Source: an uncultured Rhodospirillaceae bacterium (lineage in GTDB: Bacteria > Pseudomonadota > Alphaproteobacteria > RF32 > CAG-239). Taken from it: DNA of 10,564 nucleotides. The position numbers and the translations under genes are program-made. The stretch lies in the NCBI GenBank assembly GCA_900313185.1, contig OMQI01000058.1, positions 1 to 10,564 on the forward strand. Reading direction: 5' to 3'. Each line of letters opens with the position of its first letter. Positions within the stretch are counted from its first letter, which is position 1. Under the pieces are notes generated by a model. It did no database searches, was not told where the DNA came from, and worked only from the letters and a program-made list of their open reading frames with translations. Shown here one piece after another: positions 1-6,859 of this stretch.

Positions 1-50
1 AATTATCCCGTCAATAAAATTAATAAAATACTGGACTAAAACTGCAAATA

Positions 51-79
51 TTGTAATATCAAATAAGTTTAAATAAATT
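51..79 (+). promoter_or_regulatory. Possible weak promoter for mutS operon
   Basis: TTGTAA (51-56) and TAAATT (74-79) are 17 bases apart. Each box matches the sigma-70 consensus at four of six positions and lies just upstream of the mutS ATG. The region is so AT-rich that such a pair could arise by chance, and transcription may instead come from an upstream gene outside the window. Nothing else is supportable in bases 1-96. Confidence 0.2.
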
Positions 80-96
80 TAAGATTTTGAAAACAA

Positions 97-2766
97 ATGG
101 CAGAAAATAAAGAATTATCGCCGGGAATGGCGCAATATATGGAAATAAAAAAATCGTATCCGGATTATTTGTTGTTTTATCGGATGGGCGATTTTTACGA
201 GCTGTTTTTCGAAGATGCATTCAAGGCATCAAAAGCATTGGATATTGCATTAACCAAAAGAGGAAAGGTTGCTGGTGAAGATATACCGATGTGCGGGGTG
301 CCTTTTCACGCCTATGAAAGTTATTTGGCCAAACTCATTAAGTGCGGGTATAAAGTTGCCATTTGTGAACAGATGGAAGATCCGGCCGAAGCTAAAAAGC
401 GCGGGTATAAATCGGTGGTCAGACGGGAAGTCGTGCGTTTGGTGACGCCGGGGACTTTGACCGAAGATACTTTGCTCGATTCAAGGCGCAATAACTATCT
501 TATGGGTATCAGTAAAAACAACGGAATATACGGTTTTGCGTGGGTGGATTTGTCGACAGGTGTATTTTATACAACTTCATCGGAGCCGACAAAAGAAAAT
601 GAAGTAAGTGAAATATACGGCATATTGAGTAAAATTATGCCTGAAGAAATTTTAGTATCAGATGCGATGTTGCAAAATCCGGCGCTGTTTGATTTGTTCA
701 ATGAATATCGTGAAAAATTATCGGTTTTGCCGAATGCTCGTTTCGATTATGCCAACTCTTTGAAGAAAACTCTTGATTTTTATGCCGTGCAAACGCTTGA
801 TTCTTTCGGAAGTTTCAGTAAAGCGGAAGTAACTTCGGTCGGTTTGGTGTTGGATTACGTGGAAATGACACAAAAAGGACAGATGCCACGAATTATGCCG
901 CCGGTTAAAATCAGAGAAGCTTTGTATATGGAAATAGATGCTGCTACCGCTAAAAATTTGGATTTGTTTGACGGAGCCAGAGGCAGTTCGCTTATATCTG
1001 TAATTGATCGCACGGTTACCGGAGCCGGGGCCAGAATGCTCAATTCTCGTTTAATAAATCCATTGCTAGAATTGGAAGAAATCAATGCTCGACTCAATGC
1101 GGTGGAATTTTTTTATAAACATAATGATGTAAGAGATGAATTACGCAACATATTGAAAAAATGTCCGGATATGGAGAGAGCGGTTTCAAGGTTAAGTGTG
1201 AACAGAGGCGGTCCTCGTGATATGGCAGCTATTTTACAGACCTTAAATGCCTTATCGCCTATCAAAGTATTGATGACTTCATATCAAAAAGTTGATGTTG
1301 TCGACGAGTTGCCGAAGGCTATATCTTCGATTTTGCAAAAGTTAGGTGATTATTACTCATTGATAGATGTTTTAAGCAGAGCATTAAATGATGATAATTT
1401 ACCTCTGCTACCTCGTGACGGTGGTTTTGTGGCGGAAGGTTATTCGCCGGAATTGGATGCTACTCGGGCGATGCGAGATGAGGGACATCAATTTATTATG
1501 AATCTGCAAGGTAAGTACATTAAAGAAACGCAAATTGATGCTCTAAAAATTAAGTATAATAATGTGGTGGGGTATTTTATAGAAGTTCCTAACAAATATG
1601 CTACTCAGATGTTGGAAAAACCTGAGTTTATACACAGGCAATCTGTGCTGAATGCGGCACGTTTCACTACGGCGGAACTGACAGAACTGGAAAATCAAAT
1701 CAGAGGTGCGGCCGATAAAGCTTTAGCTCTGGAAATGGAAATTTTTGAAGATATAACACGGCATATTATGGTTTCGGCCGATGATATAAGTCGTAGCGCC
1801 AATGCATTGGCTGAACTTGATATAGCGGCGGCACTCGCCGATTTGGCCTTGGAAAATAATTATTGTCGTCCTGAGCTTGACAACAGTTTGATTTTTGAGG
1901 TGGAGGACGGTCGGCATCCGGTGGTTGAAGCTTCAATTAAAAGAAATAACGAGGGAGTGTTTGTCGGTAATAATTGCAGTCTGAATGGTGAAAATAATCG
2001 GATATGGCTCCTTACAGGTCCGAATATGGCCGGTAAATCAACCTTTTTGCGACAAAATGCGATTATTGCGATTATGGCACAAATCGGTTCGTTTGTACCG
2101 GCTAAATCAGCACATATAGGGATTATAAATAAAGTATTTTCACGAGTGGGAGCATCTGATGACTTATCAAGAGGACGTTCGACTTTTATGGTGGAAATGG
2201 TGGAAACCGCATCTATTTTGAACCGAGCAGATGAACGTTCGTTTGTTATTTTGGATGAAATAGGAAGAGGAACTGCTACTTTTGACGGATTATCAATTGC
2301 GTGGGCAGTGGTGGAGTATTTGCACGAAGTGAATAAATGTCGGGCTTTGTTTGCGACACACTACAACGAACTGACGGTTTTGGATGCAAAGTTGCCGGCA
2401 CTTACTTTACATTGTATGAATATCAAAGAATTTAACGAGCAGGTGATTTTCTTGCACGAGGTAATCGAAGGTGCAGCAGATCGCTCGTACGGTATACACG
2501 TTGCCAAACTTGCCGGATTACCTAAATCGGTGATAACCAGAGCCGGGCAGGTTTTGAAAAAATTAGAAGCGGATAAACAAAAACAGAGCGTGGACAGTTT
2601 GGAAAATGATTTGCCGTTGTTTGCCTTCGTGCAGAACGAAGAAAAAGAGGAAAAGTCCAAATCTCCGATAGAAGAAGTAATTGACAGTATTGAGCCTAAC
2701 GATATTTCGGCTCGTGAGGCTTTGGACATTATTTATGAATTGAAAACTTTGAGAAGGAACTCATAA
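97..2766 (+). CDS. mutS: DNA mismatch repair protein MutS
   Basis: MutS is the ATP-dependent sensor of base mismatches and small loops; it clamps DNA and recruits MutL. The 889 residues cover the full family architecture. The N-terminal mismatch domain carries the Phe-X-Glu wedge at F33-Y34-E35. Connector and lever/clamp domains occupy roughly 120-570. The ABC-type ATPase follows, with Walker A GPNMAGKST (641-649), signature STFMVE (695-700), Walker B/D-loop LDEIGRGT (719-726) and the ATHY H-loop (753-756). The last 35 residues match the small C-terminal tetramerisation helices, so the protein is intact. No strong Shine-Dalgarno precedes the ATG, but the N-terminus aligns with known MutS starts. 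In many alphaproteobacteria glnD sits near mutS; here mutS instead leads a coupled operon with a MazG-like gene and priA. Confidence 0.98.
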   Translation: MAENKELSPGMAQYMEIKKSYPDYLLFYRMGDFYELFFEDAFKASKALDIALTKRGKVAGEDIPMCGVPFHAYESYLAKLIKCGYKVAICEQMEDPAEAKKRGYKSVVRREVVRLVTPGTLTEDTLLDSRRNNYLMGISKNNGIYGFAWVDLSTGVFYTTSSEPTKENEVSEIYGILSKIMPEEILVSDAMLQNPALFDLFNEYREKLSVLPNARFDYANSLKKTLDFYAVQTLDSFGSFSKAEVTSVGLVLDYVEMTQKGQMPRIMPPVKIREALYMEIDAATAKNLDLFDGARGSSLISVIDRTVTGAGARMLNSRLINPLLELEEINARLNAVEFFYKHNDVRDELRNILKKCPDMERAVSRLSVNRGGPRDMAAILQTLNALSPIKVLMTSYQKVDVVDELPKAISSILQKLGDYYSLIDVLSRALNDDNLPLLPRDGGFVAEGYSPELDATRAMRDEGHQFIMNLQGKYIKETQIDALKIKYNNVVGYFIEVPNKYATQMLEKPEFIHRQSVLNAARFTTAELTELENQIRGAADKALALEMEIFEDITRHIMVSADDISRSANALAELDIAAALADLALENNYCRPELDNSLIFEVEDGRHPVVEASIKRNNEGVFVGNNCSLNGENNRIWLLTGPNMAGKSTFLRQNAIIAIMAQIGSFVPAKSAHIGIINKVFSRVGASDDLSRGRSTFMVEMVETASILNRADERSFVILDEIGRGTATFDGLSIAWAVVEYLHEVNKCRALFATHYNELTVLDAKLPALTLHCMNIKEFNEQVIFLHEVIEGAADRSYGIHVAKLAGLPKSVITRAGQVLKKLEADKQKQSVDSLENDLPLFAFVQNEEKEEKSKSPIEEVIDSIEPNDISAREALDIIYELKTLRRNS

Positions 2767-2767
2767 T

Positions 2768-3166
2768 ATGGAAACTAAAGAATATTTCGAAAATTATACC
2801 AAGTTTATTGATTCGGTTACTGCTGATATTTCTAAGCATGATGAGATGTTTTTACCGCATTTTGAAAGTCTTTCGGCAAAATTGAACGGTAATTTTACCA
2901 GACTTGATAATGCAATTACCGGCTTGGTGGGGGAAAGCGGCGAAGTGTTGGATGTGTGGAAAAAAACCAAATATCACGGTTTGGAATTCGAAGAAGCTAA
3001 AGAGCGCTTTATCAAAGAACTGGGTGATGTATGTTGGTATTTGTTTCAAACAGCGTATGCATTGGGTGTGCCTGTAAATGAAATAATCGATGCTAATATT
3101 GAAAAATTGAAAAAACGCCACGCTAACGGATTTTCTTCCGAATATATGCATAAAAAAGGCGCATAA
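2768..3166 (+). CDS. MazG-like nucleoside triphosphate pyrophosphohydrolase
   Basis: A 132-aa all-alpha NTP pyrophosphohydrolase of the MazG type. The family converts NTPs or dNTPs, often non-canonical ones, to the monophosphate and pyrophosphate. The Mg-binding pattern is complete: E56-X-X-E59 in GESGEVLD, then E84-X-X-D87 in KELGDVCW. The conserved tail KLKKRHANGF follows at 113-122. There is one domain only, unlike the duplicated E. coli MazG, so it belongs with the short MazG-like enzymes. An N-terminal extension of about 45 residues precedes the core. The ATG lies 1 base after the mutS stop, with AAGGA inside the mutS 3' end as ribosome binding site; its own stop overlaps the priA ATG. 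The context suggests nucleotide-pool sanitation beside mismatch repair. The substrate cannot be read from the sequence. Confidence 0.88.
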   Translation: METKEYFENYTKFIDSVTADISKHDEMFLPHFESLSAKLNGNFTRLDNAITGLVGESGEVLDVWKKTKYHGLEFEEAKERFIKELGDVCWYLFQTAYALGVPVNEIIDANIEKLKKRHANGFSSEYMHKKGA

Positions 3167-5343
3167 TGGAAAAAATCGTTGGAATTTTACCGGCTTTGCC
3201 TTTTGATAAACCGTTTGACTATAAGGTTAATCGGGATGTTAAGGTTGGGCAAATCGTGGAAATTCCATTCGGTAAAATAAACCAAATCGGCATTGTTTAT
3301 TCGTTGGATGCAACCGGAGAAATTGAGCAAAGCAAAATAAAGTCGGTCAGTAAATATTTTGATTTTCCGCCACTGAAAAAAGAACTTATCAGCTTTATCG
3401 AATGGGTGGCAAAATATAATATGGCACCTCTCGGCATGGTGCTTAAAATGGTGTTGAGTGTCCGCTCGGTATTTGAGCCTTCGCCAATGACGGTTTTGTA
3501 CGCACTTTCCGGTAAGACATTGGCTGAAGCAAAACTTAAAAATTCTGATGCACGTTGGAGGGTGATGGATTTATTGAAGCACGCTCCGTATACCAGACAG
3601 GAAATTGCCAAAGGGGCGGGGGTTACACAAAGTGTTATCAAAACTTTGATAGATACGGAAGTGTTAAAACCGGTTTACGTGGAAAATAAAGCAGAGTTTT
3701 TAGAGCCGATAGGAAACTATGTGAAGGTTGACTTAACACCGGAACAGCAGAGTGCCGCTGATATTCTGTGTCAAAAGGCGGAGGCCGGATTTTCGGTAAC
3801 ATTGTTGGACGGTATAACCGGTTCCGGTAAGACGGAAGTATATTTTGAAGCGGTGGCAAAAGTTTTGGACAGCGGTAAGCAAGTGCTGATTTTAGTACCG
3901 GAAATATCTTTAACAACCCAATGGTTGAACCGCTTTCAAAAAAGGTTTGGTGTCAGACCGGCAAATTGGCATTCCGGTTTAACGGTAAAAGAAAGAACGG
4001 ATACTTGGAAAGCTATTGATGAAGGCAGAGTTAAAGTTGTGGTAGGGGCTCGTTCAGCCTTATTTTTGCCATATACAAATCTGGGATTAATAGTCATTGA
4101 CGAGAGCCACGACCATTCTTTTAAGCAAGAAGATGTCGTAAACTACCAGGGGCGAGATATGGCAATTGTGCGAGCCAAAATGGAACATTTACCGGTTATT
4201 CTATCAACTGCCACGCCTGATTTGGAAACTTTGGTTAATGTTGAAGACGGTAAGTATGATTGTGTTAAACTTAAAAGCCGTTATGCCTCAGCCAGTTTAC
4301 CGGAAATTAAAATAATCGACTTGAAAAAAGATAAGCCGCAGAAAGGAGAATGGGGTGTCTCGTGGTTGGCGCCAAAGTTGGTGGAAGCGCTTGATGTTAA
4401 TTTGCAAAAAGGCGAACAATCGGTATTGTTTTTGAATCGCAGAGGATACGCACCATTATTGATTTGTCGTGATTGCGGACATCGGATACAATGTCCGAGT
4501 TGCAGTGCTTGGCTAACCGAGCATAAGAATGCCGGTAAATTGATGTGTCATCATTGCGGTTATGTTGATGAAATTCCTAATGTTTGTCCGCATTGCGGTT
4601 CGGCAGACGGATTAACCGCTTGCGGTCCGGGAGTTGAACGAGTCGCAGAAGAAGTATGTATGCGCTTTCCGAATGCCAAAGTTGAAATTTTATCAAGCGA
4701 TAATGCTACATCGTTTACGGCTGTTTCTAAGATAATCGGTAAAATGGAACGCAAGGAAATTGATATTTTGGTGGGAACGCAAATAATCGCCAAGGGACAT
4801 CATTTTCCGAATTTGACTTTGGTGGGAATAGTTGATGCGGATTTAGGACTTTTAGGCAGTGATTTGCGTGCTGCCGAGCAAACGTATCAATTGTTGTCGC
4901 AGGTATCGGGGCGAGCCGGGCGAGGAGATAAGACCGGTGTTGTTTATGTGCAAACATTGCAACCGGATAATAATGTGTTGAAAGCACTGGTGGAGCAGGA
5001 TCGTAATTTATTTATGAAGTTTGAAAAAGAAAGCAGGCGGTTGCTGAATTATCCTCCTTACGGAAAACTTGCATCATTGATAATATCGGGAGCTAATCAG
5101 CATCAGGCGGCAATTGTGGCGGCTCAATTCGGTAAAACGGCTCCGCATACGGATTTTATTTCGGTTTTAGGGCCGGCACCGGCACCTTTGTTTATGCTTC
5201 GAGATAAGTATCGTTTCAGATTGTTATTAAAAACGGCTCGTAATATCAATATTCAAGAGGTTTTGAAAAGGTGGCTGACAATGGTTAATGTGCCGTCCAG
5301 TATTCGAGTAGAAGTTGATATTGATCCGTATTCATTTATGTGA
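3166..5343 (+). CDS. priA: Primosomal protein N' (replication restart helicase PriA)
   Basis: PriA is a 3'-to-5' superfamily 2 helicase that recognises stalled or collapsed forks and reloads the replicative helicase. It has 725 aa, against 732 in E. coli. The N-terminal 3'-DNA-binding domain (about 1-100) and winged helix (about 110-180) precede the helicase core. Walker A is GITGSGKTE (216-224) and motif II is DESH (312-315). Eight zinc-binding cysteines are all present: C434, C437, C443, C446, C461, C464, C474 and C477, with the same spacing as E. coli PriA. GTQIIAKGHHFP and motif VI QVSGRAGRG follow, then the C-terminal domain. The start overlaps the MazG-like stop in TAATG, with AAAAGG six bases upstream, so translation is probably coupled. 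In several alphaproteobacteria priA precedes the atpHAGDC operon; here a prophage follows instead. Confidence 0.98.
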   Translation: MEKIVGILPALPFDKPFDYKVNRDVKVGQIVEIPFGKINQIGIVYSLDATGEIEQSKIKSVSKYFDFPPLKKELISFIEWVAKYNMAPLGMVLKMVLSVRSVFEPSPMTVLYALSGKTLAEAKLKNSDARWRVMDLLKHAPYTRQEIAKGAGVTQSVIKTLIDTEVLKPVYVENKAEFLEPIGNYVKVDLTPEQQSAADILCQKAEAGFSVTLLDGITGSGKTEVYFEAVAKVLDSGKQVLILVPEISLTTQWLNRFQKRFGVRPANWHSGLTVKERTDTWKAIDEGRVKVVVGARSALFLPYTNLGLIVIDESHDHSFKQEDVVNYQGRDMAIVRAKMEHLPVILSTATPDLETLVNVEDGKYDCVKLKSRYASASLPEIKIIDLKKDKPQKGEWGVSWLAPKLVEALDVNLQKGEQSVLFLNRRGYAPLLICRDCGHRIQCPSCSAWLTEHKNAGKLMCHHCGYVDEIPNVCPHCGSADGLTACGPGVERVAEEVCMRFPNAKVEILSSDNATSFTAVSKIIGKMERKEIDILVGTQIIAKGHHFPNLTLVGIVDADLGLLGSDLRAAEQTYQLLSQVSGRAGRGDKTGVVYVQTLQPDNNVLKALVEQDRNLFMKFEKESRRLLNYPPYGKLASLIISGANQHQAAIVAAQFGKTAPHTDFISVLGPAPAPLFMLRDKYRFRLLLKTARNINIQEVLKRWLTMVNVPSSIRVEVDIDPYSFM

Positions 5344-5350
5344 AATGTAA

Positions 5351-5382
5351 ATCGCTTGACGGTTTCTGCGAAACCGAGCGAT
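5351..5382. repeat. Strong hairpin between priA and the prophage
   Basis: ATCGCT plus CGGTTTC on the left pairs perfectly with GAAACCG plus AGCGAT on the right: 13 base pairs, a TGA bulge on the left arm and a TGC loop. It starts 7 bases after the priA stop, where a terminator would be expected, but neither side has a proper T-tract. A CTTGACG box (5355-5361) lies in the left arm, with GATGAT (5380-5385) 18 bases further on, so a promoter reading is also possible. A mRNA 3'-end stabiliser, a weak terminator, or part of the displaced host promoter region all fit. Confidence 0.5.
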
Positions 5383-5427
5383 GATAATATTGTTGAAGTA
5401 GGTATGACTATTATAAAAGAGAAATAA

Positions 5428-5658
5428 TCAATTATTACACAAATACATCCAGAAACAAGCGAGCAAAAACAAAAATGTCGAGTATAGAGAATTTGCTTCT
5501 ATTACTATATTGTTATTTCCGGTTATATATATAACACGTTCCCCTTCAGTGTCAGAAGTTTTTTTCAATGGAGTTGCGGATTTAGAAGCATTATCATTGG
5601 AAGGAAAATTTCTTTGCAATATATCCCTTATCCTAGAATCAAGATTTAAATCAGTCAT
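5428..5658 (-). CDS. Small tail-anchored membrane protein, lysogeny module
   Basis: An unrecognised 76-aa protein. Residues 1-40 are polar and probably cytoplasmic. A short beta-like segment with a GNNN motif (RVIYITGNNNIVIE, 41-54) follows. One hydrophobic stretch (about 58-73, STFLFLLACFWMYL) then ends almost at the C-terminus, giving a single C-terminal membrane anchor. The ribosome binding site is weak (CGGAA about 12 bases upstream). The gene starts 20 bases after the repressor stop on the same strand and probably shares its transcript, so it would be expressed in the lysogen. That position suits a lysogenic-conversion or superinfection-exclusion role, which is inference only; a decayed remnant is possible. 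It converges on priA. Confidence 0.6.
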   Translation of the reverse strand: MTDLNLDSRIRDILQRNFPSNDNASKSATPLKKTSDTEGERVIYITGNNNIVIEANSLYSTFLFLLACFWMYLCNN

Positions 5659-5678
5659 TTATAAAATTCCGAGAATAG

Positions 5679-6122
5679 TTAGTTAACCTTTTTAAATTCA
5701 CTGTATATATCAAGGAAGTTTTTAACTTTCTCGTTGGCAACACTGGTGGATTCACTGCAAACCTTCAAGTAAATCAGTTTAATCAATTCTGCTTTATCTT
5801 TAGGCGGTATATGAGCGGAACGGGATTCTAACCATTCTTCAACGTTTTCGATGATAACACCGAGTATGTCGGAATTAACGGCAGAAGCAGCCGAACTAGC
5901 AATATTGAGCGGTAAATCAGTCAATTCTTGCTCATCAACCTGCAAAAGCTGTGCCAATTTATGTCTTTCCACCTCTCCCAGACGACGTGGAGAGCCGTTT
6001 TTGATAAATTGTTGGATGTAGGCTATGTTTTTACCTATGGCCAAAGAAACTTGAGCATAGTTTAAACCTTTTTCCACAATCAAACGAGCAATTTTTTTTC
6101 TGACTTCTTCAATATTTTCCAT
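5679..6122 (-). CDS. Phage helix-turn-helix repressor without protease domain
   Basis: A 147-aa DNA-binding regulator, the likely prophage repressor. The HTH lies at about 12-43: second helix YAQVSLAIG (22-30) and recognition helix NIAYIQQFI (32-40). SPRRL (44-48) and LAQLLQVDEQEL follow. This block resembles the N-terminus of repressors in alphaproteobacterial prophages that normally carry an S24 peptidase. Here residues 70-147 form a different, mostly helical tail, with no visible Ser/Lys dyad or cleavage site. The start at 6122 is chosen because GGGAGG lies six bases upstream and the HTH begins soon after. The frame is open for 26 more codons to 6200, but that stretch covers the promoter and is probably not translated. 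Transcribed divergently from the rest of the prophage. Confidence 0.85.
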   Translation of the reverse strand: MENIEEVRKKIARLIVEKGLNYAQVSLAIGKNIAYIQQFIKNGSPRRLGEVERHKLAQLLQVDEQELTDLPLNIASSAASAVNSDILGVIIENVEEWLESRSAHIPPKDKAELIKLIYLKVCSESTSVANEKVKNFLDIYSEFKKVN

Positions 6123-6149
6123 AGAATGCCTCCCTAAAATTATGGAAGA

Positions 6150-6178
6150 ATTATATAATATTAATCTTAGTTTGTAAA
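6150..6178 (-). promoter_or_regulatory. Promoter of the repressor gene
   Basis: On the - strand, TTTACA (6178-6173) and TATAAT (6155-6150) are separated by 17 bases, a near-perfect sigma-70 promoter. Transcription would begin near 6143, giving a leader of about 21 nt that contains GGGAGG (6134-6129) before the ATG at 6122. The -10 box lies within the palindrome ATTATATAAT (6150-6159), which may or may not be functional. Confidence 0.75.
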
Positions 6179-6193
6179 ACGATAAATTTATTT

Positions 6194-6220
6194 TTGACAT
6201 TTATATATTTTTCTTATAAA
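6194..6220 (+). promoter_or_regulatory. Rightward promoter opposing the repressor
   Basis: A perfect TTGACA (6194-6199) is followed by TATAAA (6215-6220). The 15-base spacer is shorter than ideal, so the promoter may be weak or dependent on another factor. The start site would be about 6227, a few bases before GGAGG (6233-6237) and the ATG at 6246. The position matches a PR-type promoter controlled by the divergent repressor. Confidence 0.6.
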
Positions 6221-6223
6221 TGT
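6197..6223. promoter_or_regulatory. Candidate operator (9+9 bp inverted repeat)
   Basis: ACATTTATA (6197-6205) and TATAAATGT (6215-6223) are perfect reverse complements separated by 9 bases. The left arm covers half of the -35 box and the right arm contains the whole -10 box of the rightward promoter, so a dimer bound here would block RNA polymerase. The symmetric centres are 18 bases apart, close to two helical turns. It is the clearest dyad in the divergent region and the best candidate site for the adjacent repressor. No second full copy was found. Confidence 0.55.
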
Positions 6224-6245
6224 ATTAATGTTGGAGGATAAAATT

Positions 6246-6746
6246 ATGATTAAGAAAATCGCTGTTAAGGGTGAGATTCTTAGAAAAGGGTATGTTAAAA
6301 ATAATGATGGCGTAATTTGTCATAAAACTGTGTTGGAAAGATATTATGAAAGAGGATATCTTGATTTGCCGAGCAGTTGCTTTAGTGCCGAGGATAGAAA
6401 ACGAGTTGGGGAGATGTTAGCTAAAGATTATTATTTAGGGCTTCCAAATCGTTTAAAATCGATTGATTTATCATCTGTGAATATTCCTACTACAGGTGAA
6501 ATTTTGCCGGAAGGAATACAATTTTATCGTGAGCGATATATGGAAGCAATGAAAGCAATTCCACGTGAGTTCAGAGCGGCAGTTTTTCGAGTCTGTTTGG
6601 AAGATAAAAAGTTAATTTGCGATGAAGCTGTGGATAAAAATACACTTAAAAATAAGAATAATTCTTATCATCAAAAGATGCTGTTAAATCTGGGATTAGA
6701 GCGACTTATAAAATTTTATTTACAAAAAAATAAAAAAAGTTCTTGA
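6246..6746 (+). CDS. Hypothetical phage protein, candidate late-gene regulator
   Basis: An unrecognised 166-aa soluble protein. The start at 6246 is chosen for the strong GGAGG (6233-6237); an ATG at 6228 would add six codons but has no binding site. The N-terminal part (28-65) is helical and basic. A linker with IPTTGEILPEG (80-90) follows. The C-terminal part (93-160) is helical, with VCLEDKKL (116-123) and MLLNLGLERLIKFYLQ at the end. The C-terminal layout loosely recalls DUF6456-type or ArpU/RinA-type phage regulators, but only as a pattern. It is the first rightward gene opposite the repressor and directly precedes a promoter with a terminated leader, the place held by Q antiterminators in lambdoid phages. 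Function is inferred from position only; a small terminase subunit is not excluded. Confidence 0.7.
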   Translation: MIKKIAVKGEILRKGYVKNNDGVICHKTVLERYYERGYLDLPSSCFSAEDRKRVGEMLAKDYYLGLPNRLKSIDLSSVNIPTTGEILPEGIQFYRERYMEAMKAIPREFRAAVFRVCLEDKKLICDEAVDKNTLKNKNNSYHQKMLLNLGLERLIKFYLQKNKKSS

Positions 6747-6771
6747 CATTTGGTCACCTTTCGTATATGAA
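6743..6771 (+). promoter_or_regulatory. Candidate late promoter
   Basis: TTGACA (6743-6748, preceded by TC as in the alphaproteobacterial CTTGAC form) and TATGAA (6766-6771) are separated by 17 bases; an overlapping TATATG at 6764 would give a 15-base spacer. The -35 box overlaps the stop codon of the upstream gene. Transcription would begin near 6778. Confidence 0.6.
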
Positions 6772-6777
6772 ATTTAT

Positions 6778-6850
6778 TAGAATGCGAAAAGTGCGTTTGA
6801 AGAAAAAAATTAATATAAAAGAGATTTGCCGTGGTAAATCTCTTTTTTTT
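6778..6850 (+). ncRNA. Short terminated leader RNA before late genes
   Basis: Between the promoter at 6743-6771 and the terminator ending at 6850 lie about 73 transcribed bases with no credible gene. The frame that reads through from 6743 into the GroES-like gene is Lys/Arg-rich and has no ribosome binding site. The expected product is a small RNA, comparable in design to the lambda 6S leader transcript made from pR' when Q is absent. The 5' end is inferred from the -10 box; the 3' end is set by the terminator. Confidence 0.4.
6818..6850 (+). terminator. Intrinsic terminator upstream of groES-like gene
   Basis: AAAGAGATTT (6818-6827) pairs perfectly with AAATCTCTTT (6836-6845) across the 8-base loop GCCGTGGT, and the T-run continues to 6850. 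It is a complete rho-independent terminator. It ends 10 bases before the GroES-like start, with no room for a promoter between, so that gene must be reached by read-through. Confidence 0.85.
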
Positions 6851-6859
6851 GTGGGAAAA

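Noticed and set aside
1..76. Open frame ending at 76 as the tail of an upstream gene
   Set aside because: Two frames are open from the window edge (ending at 39 and 76), and neither gives recognisable protein; too short to judge.
855..1097. Minus-strand frames inside mutS, priA and the portal gene
   Set aside because: They are antisense to conserved motifs of well-identified genes and show no ribosome binding sites or family resemblance.
5404..5427. Seven-codon frame as a leader peptide
   Set aside because: AGG lies only one base before the ATG and no control structure follows; kept only as a remark on the junction.
6150..6159. ATTATATAAT palindrome as a second operator
   Set aside because: It coincides with the repressor -10 box and is too short and AT-rich to separate from chance.
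6123..6200. N-terminal extension of the HTH repressor by 26 codons
   Set aside because: It covers the TATAAT and part of the repressor promoter, while GGGAGG lies exactly before the ATG at 6122.
6743..6859. Extension of the GroES-like frame upstream to 6743
   Set aside because: It would run through a strong intrinsic terminator, has no ribosome binding site, and adds a Lys/Arg-rich segment foreign to GroES.
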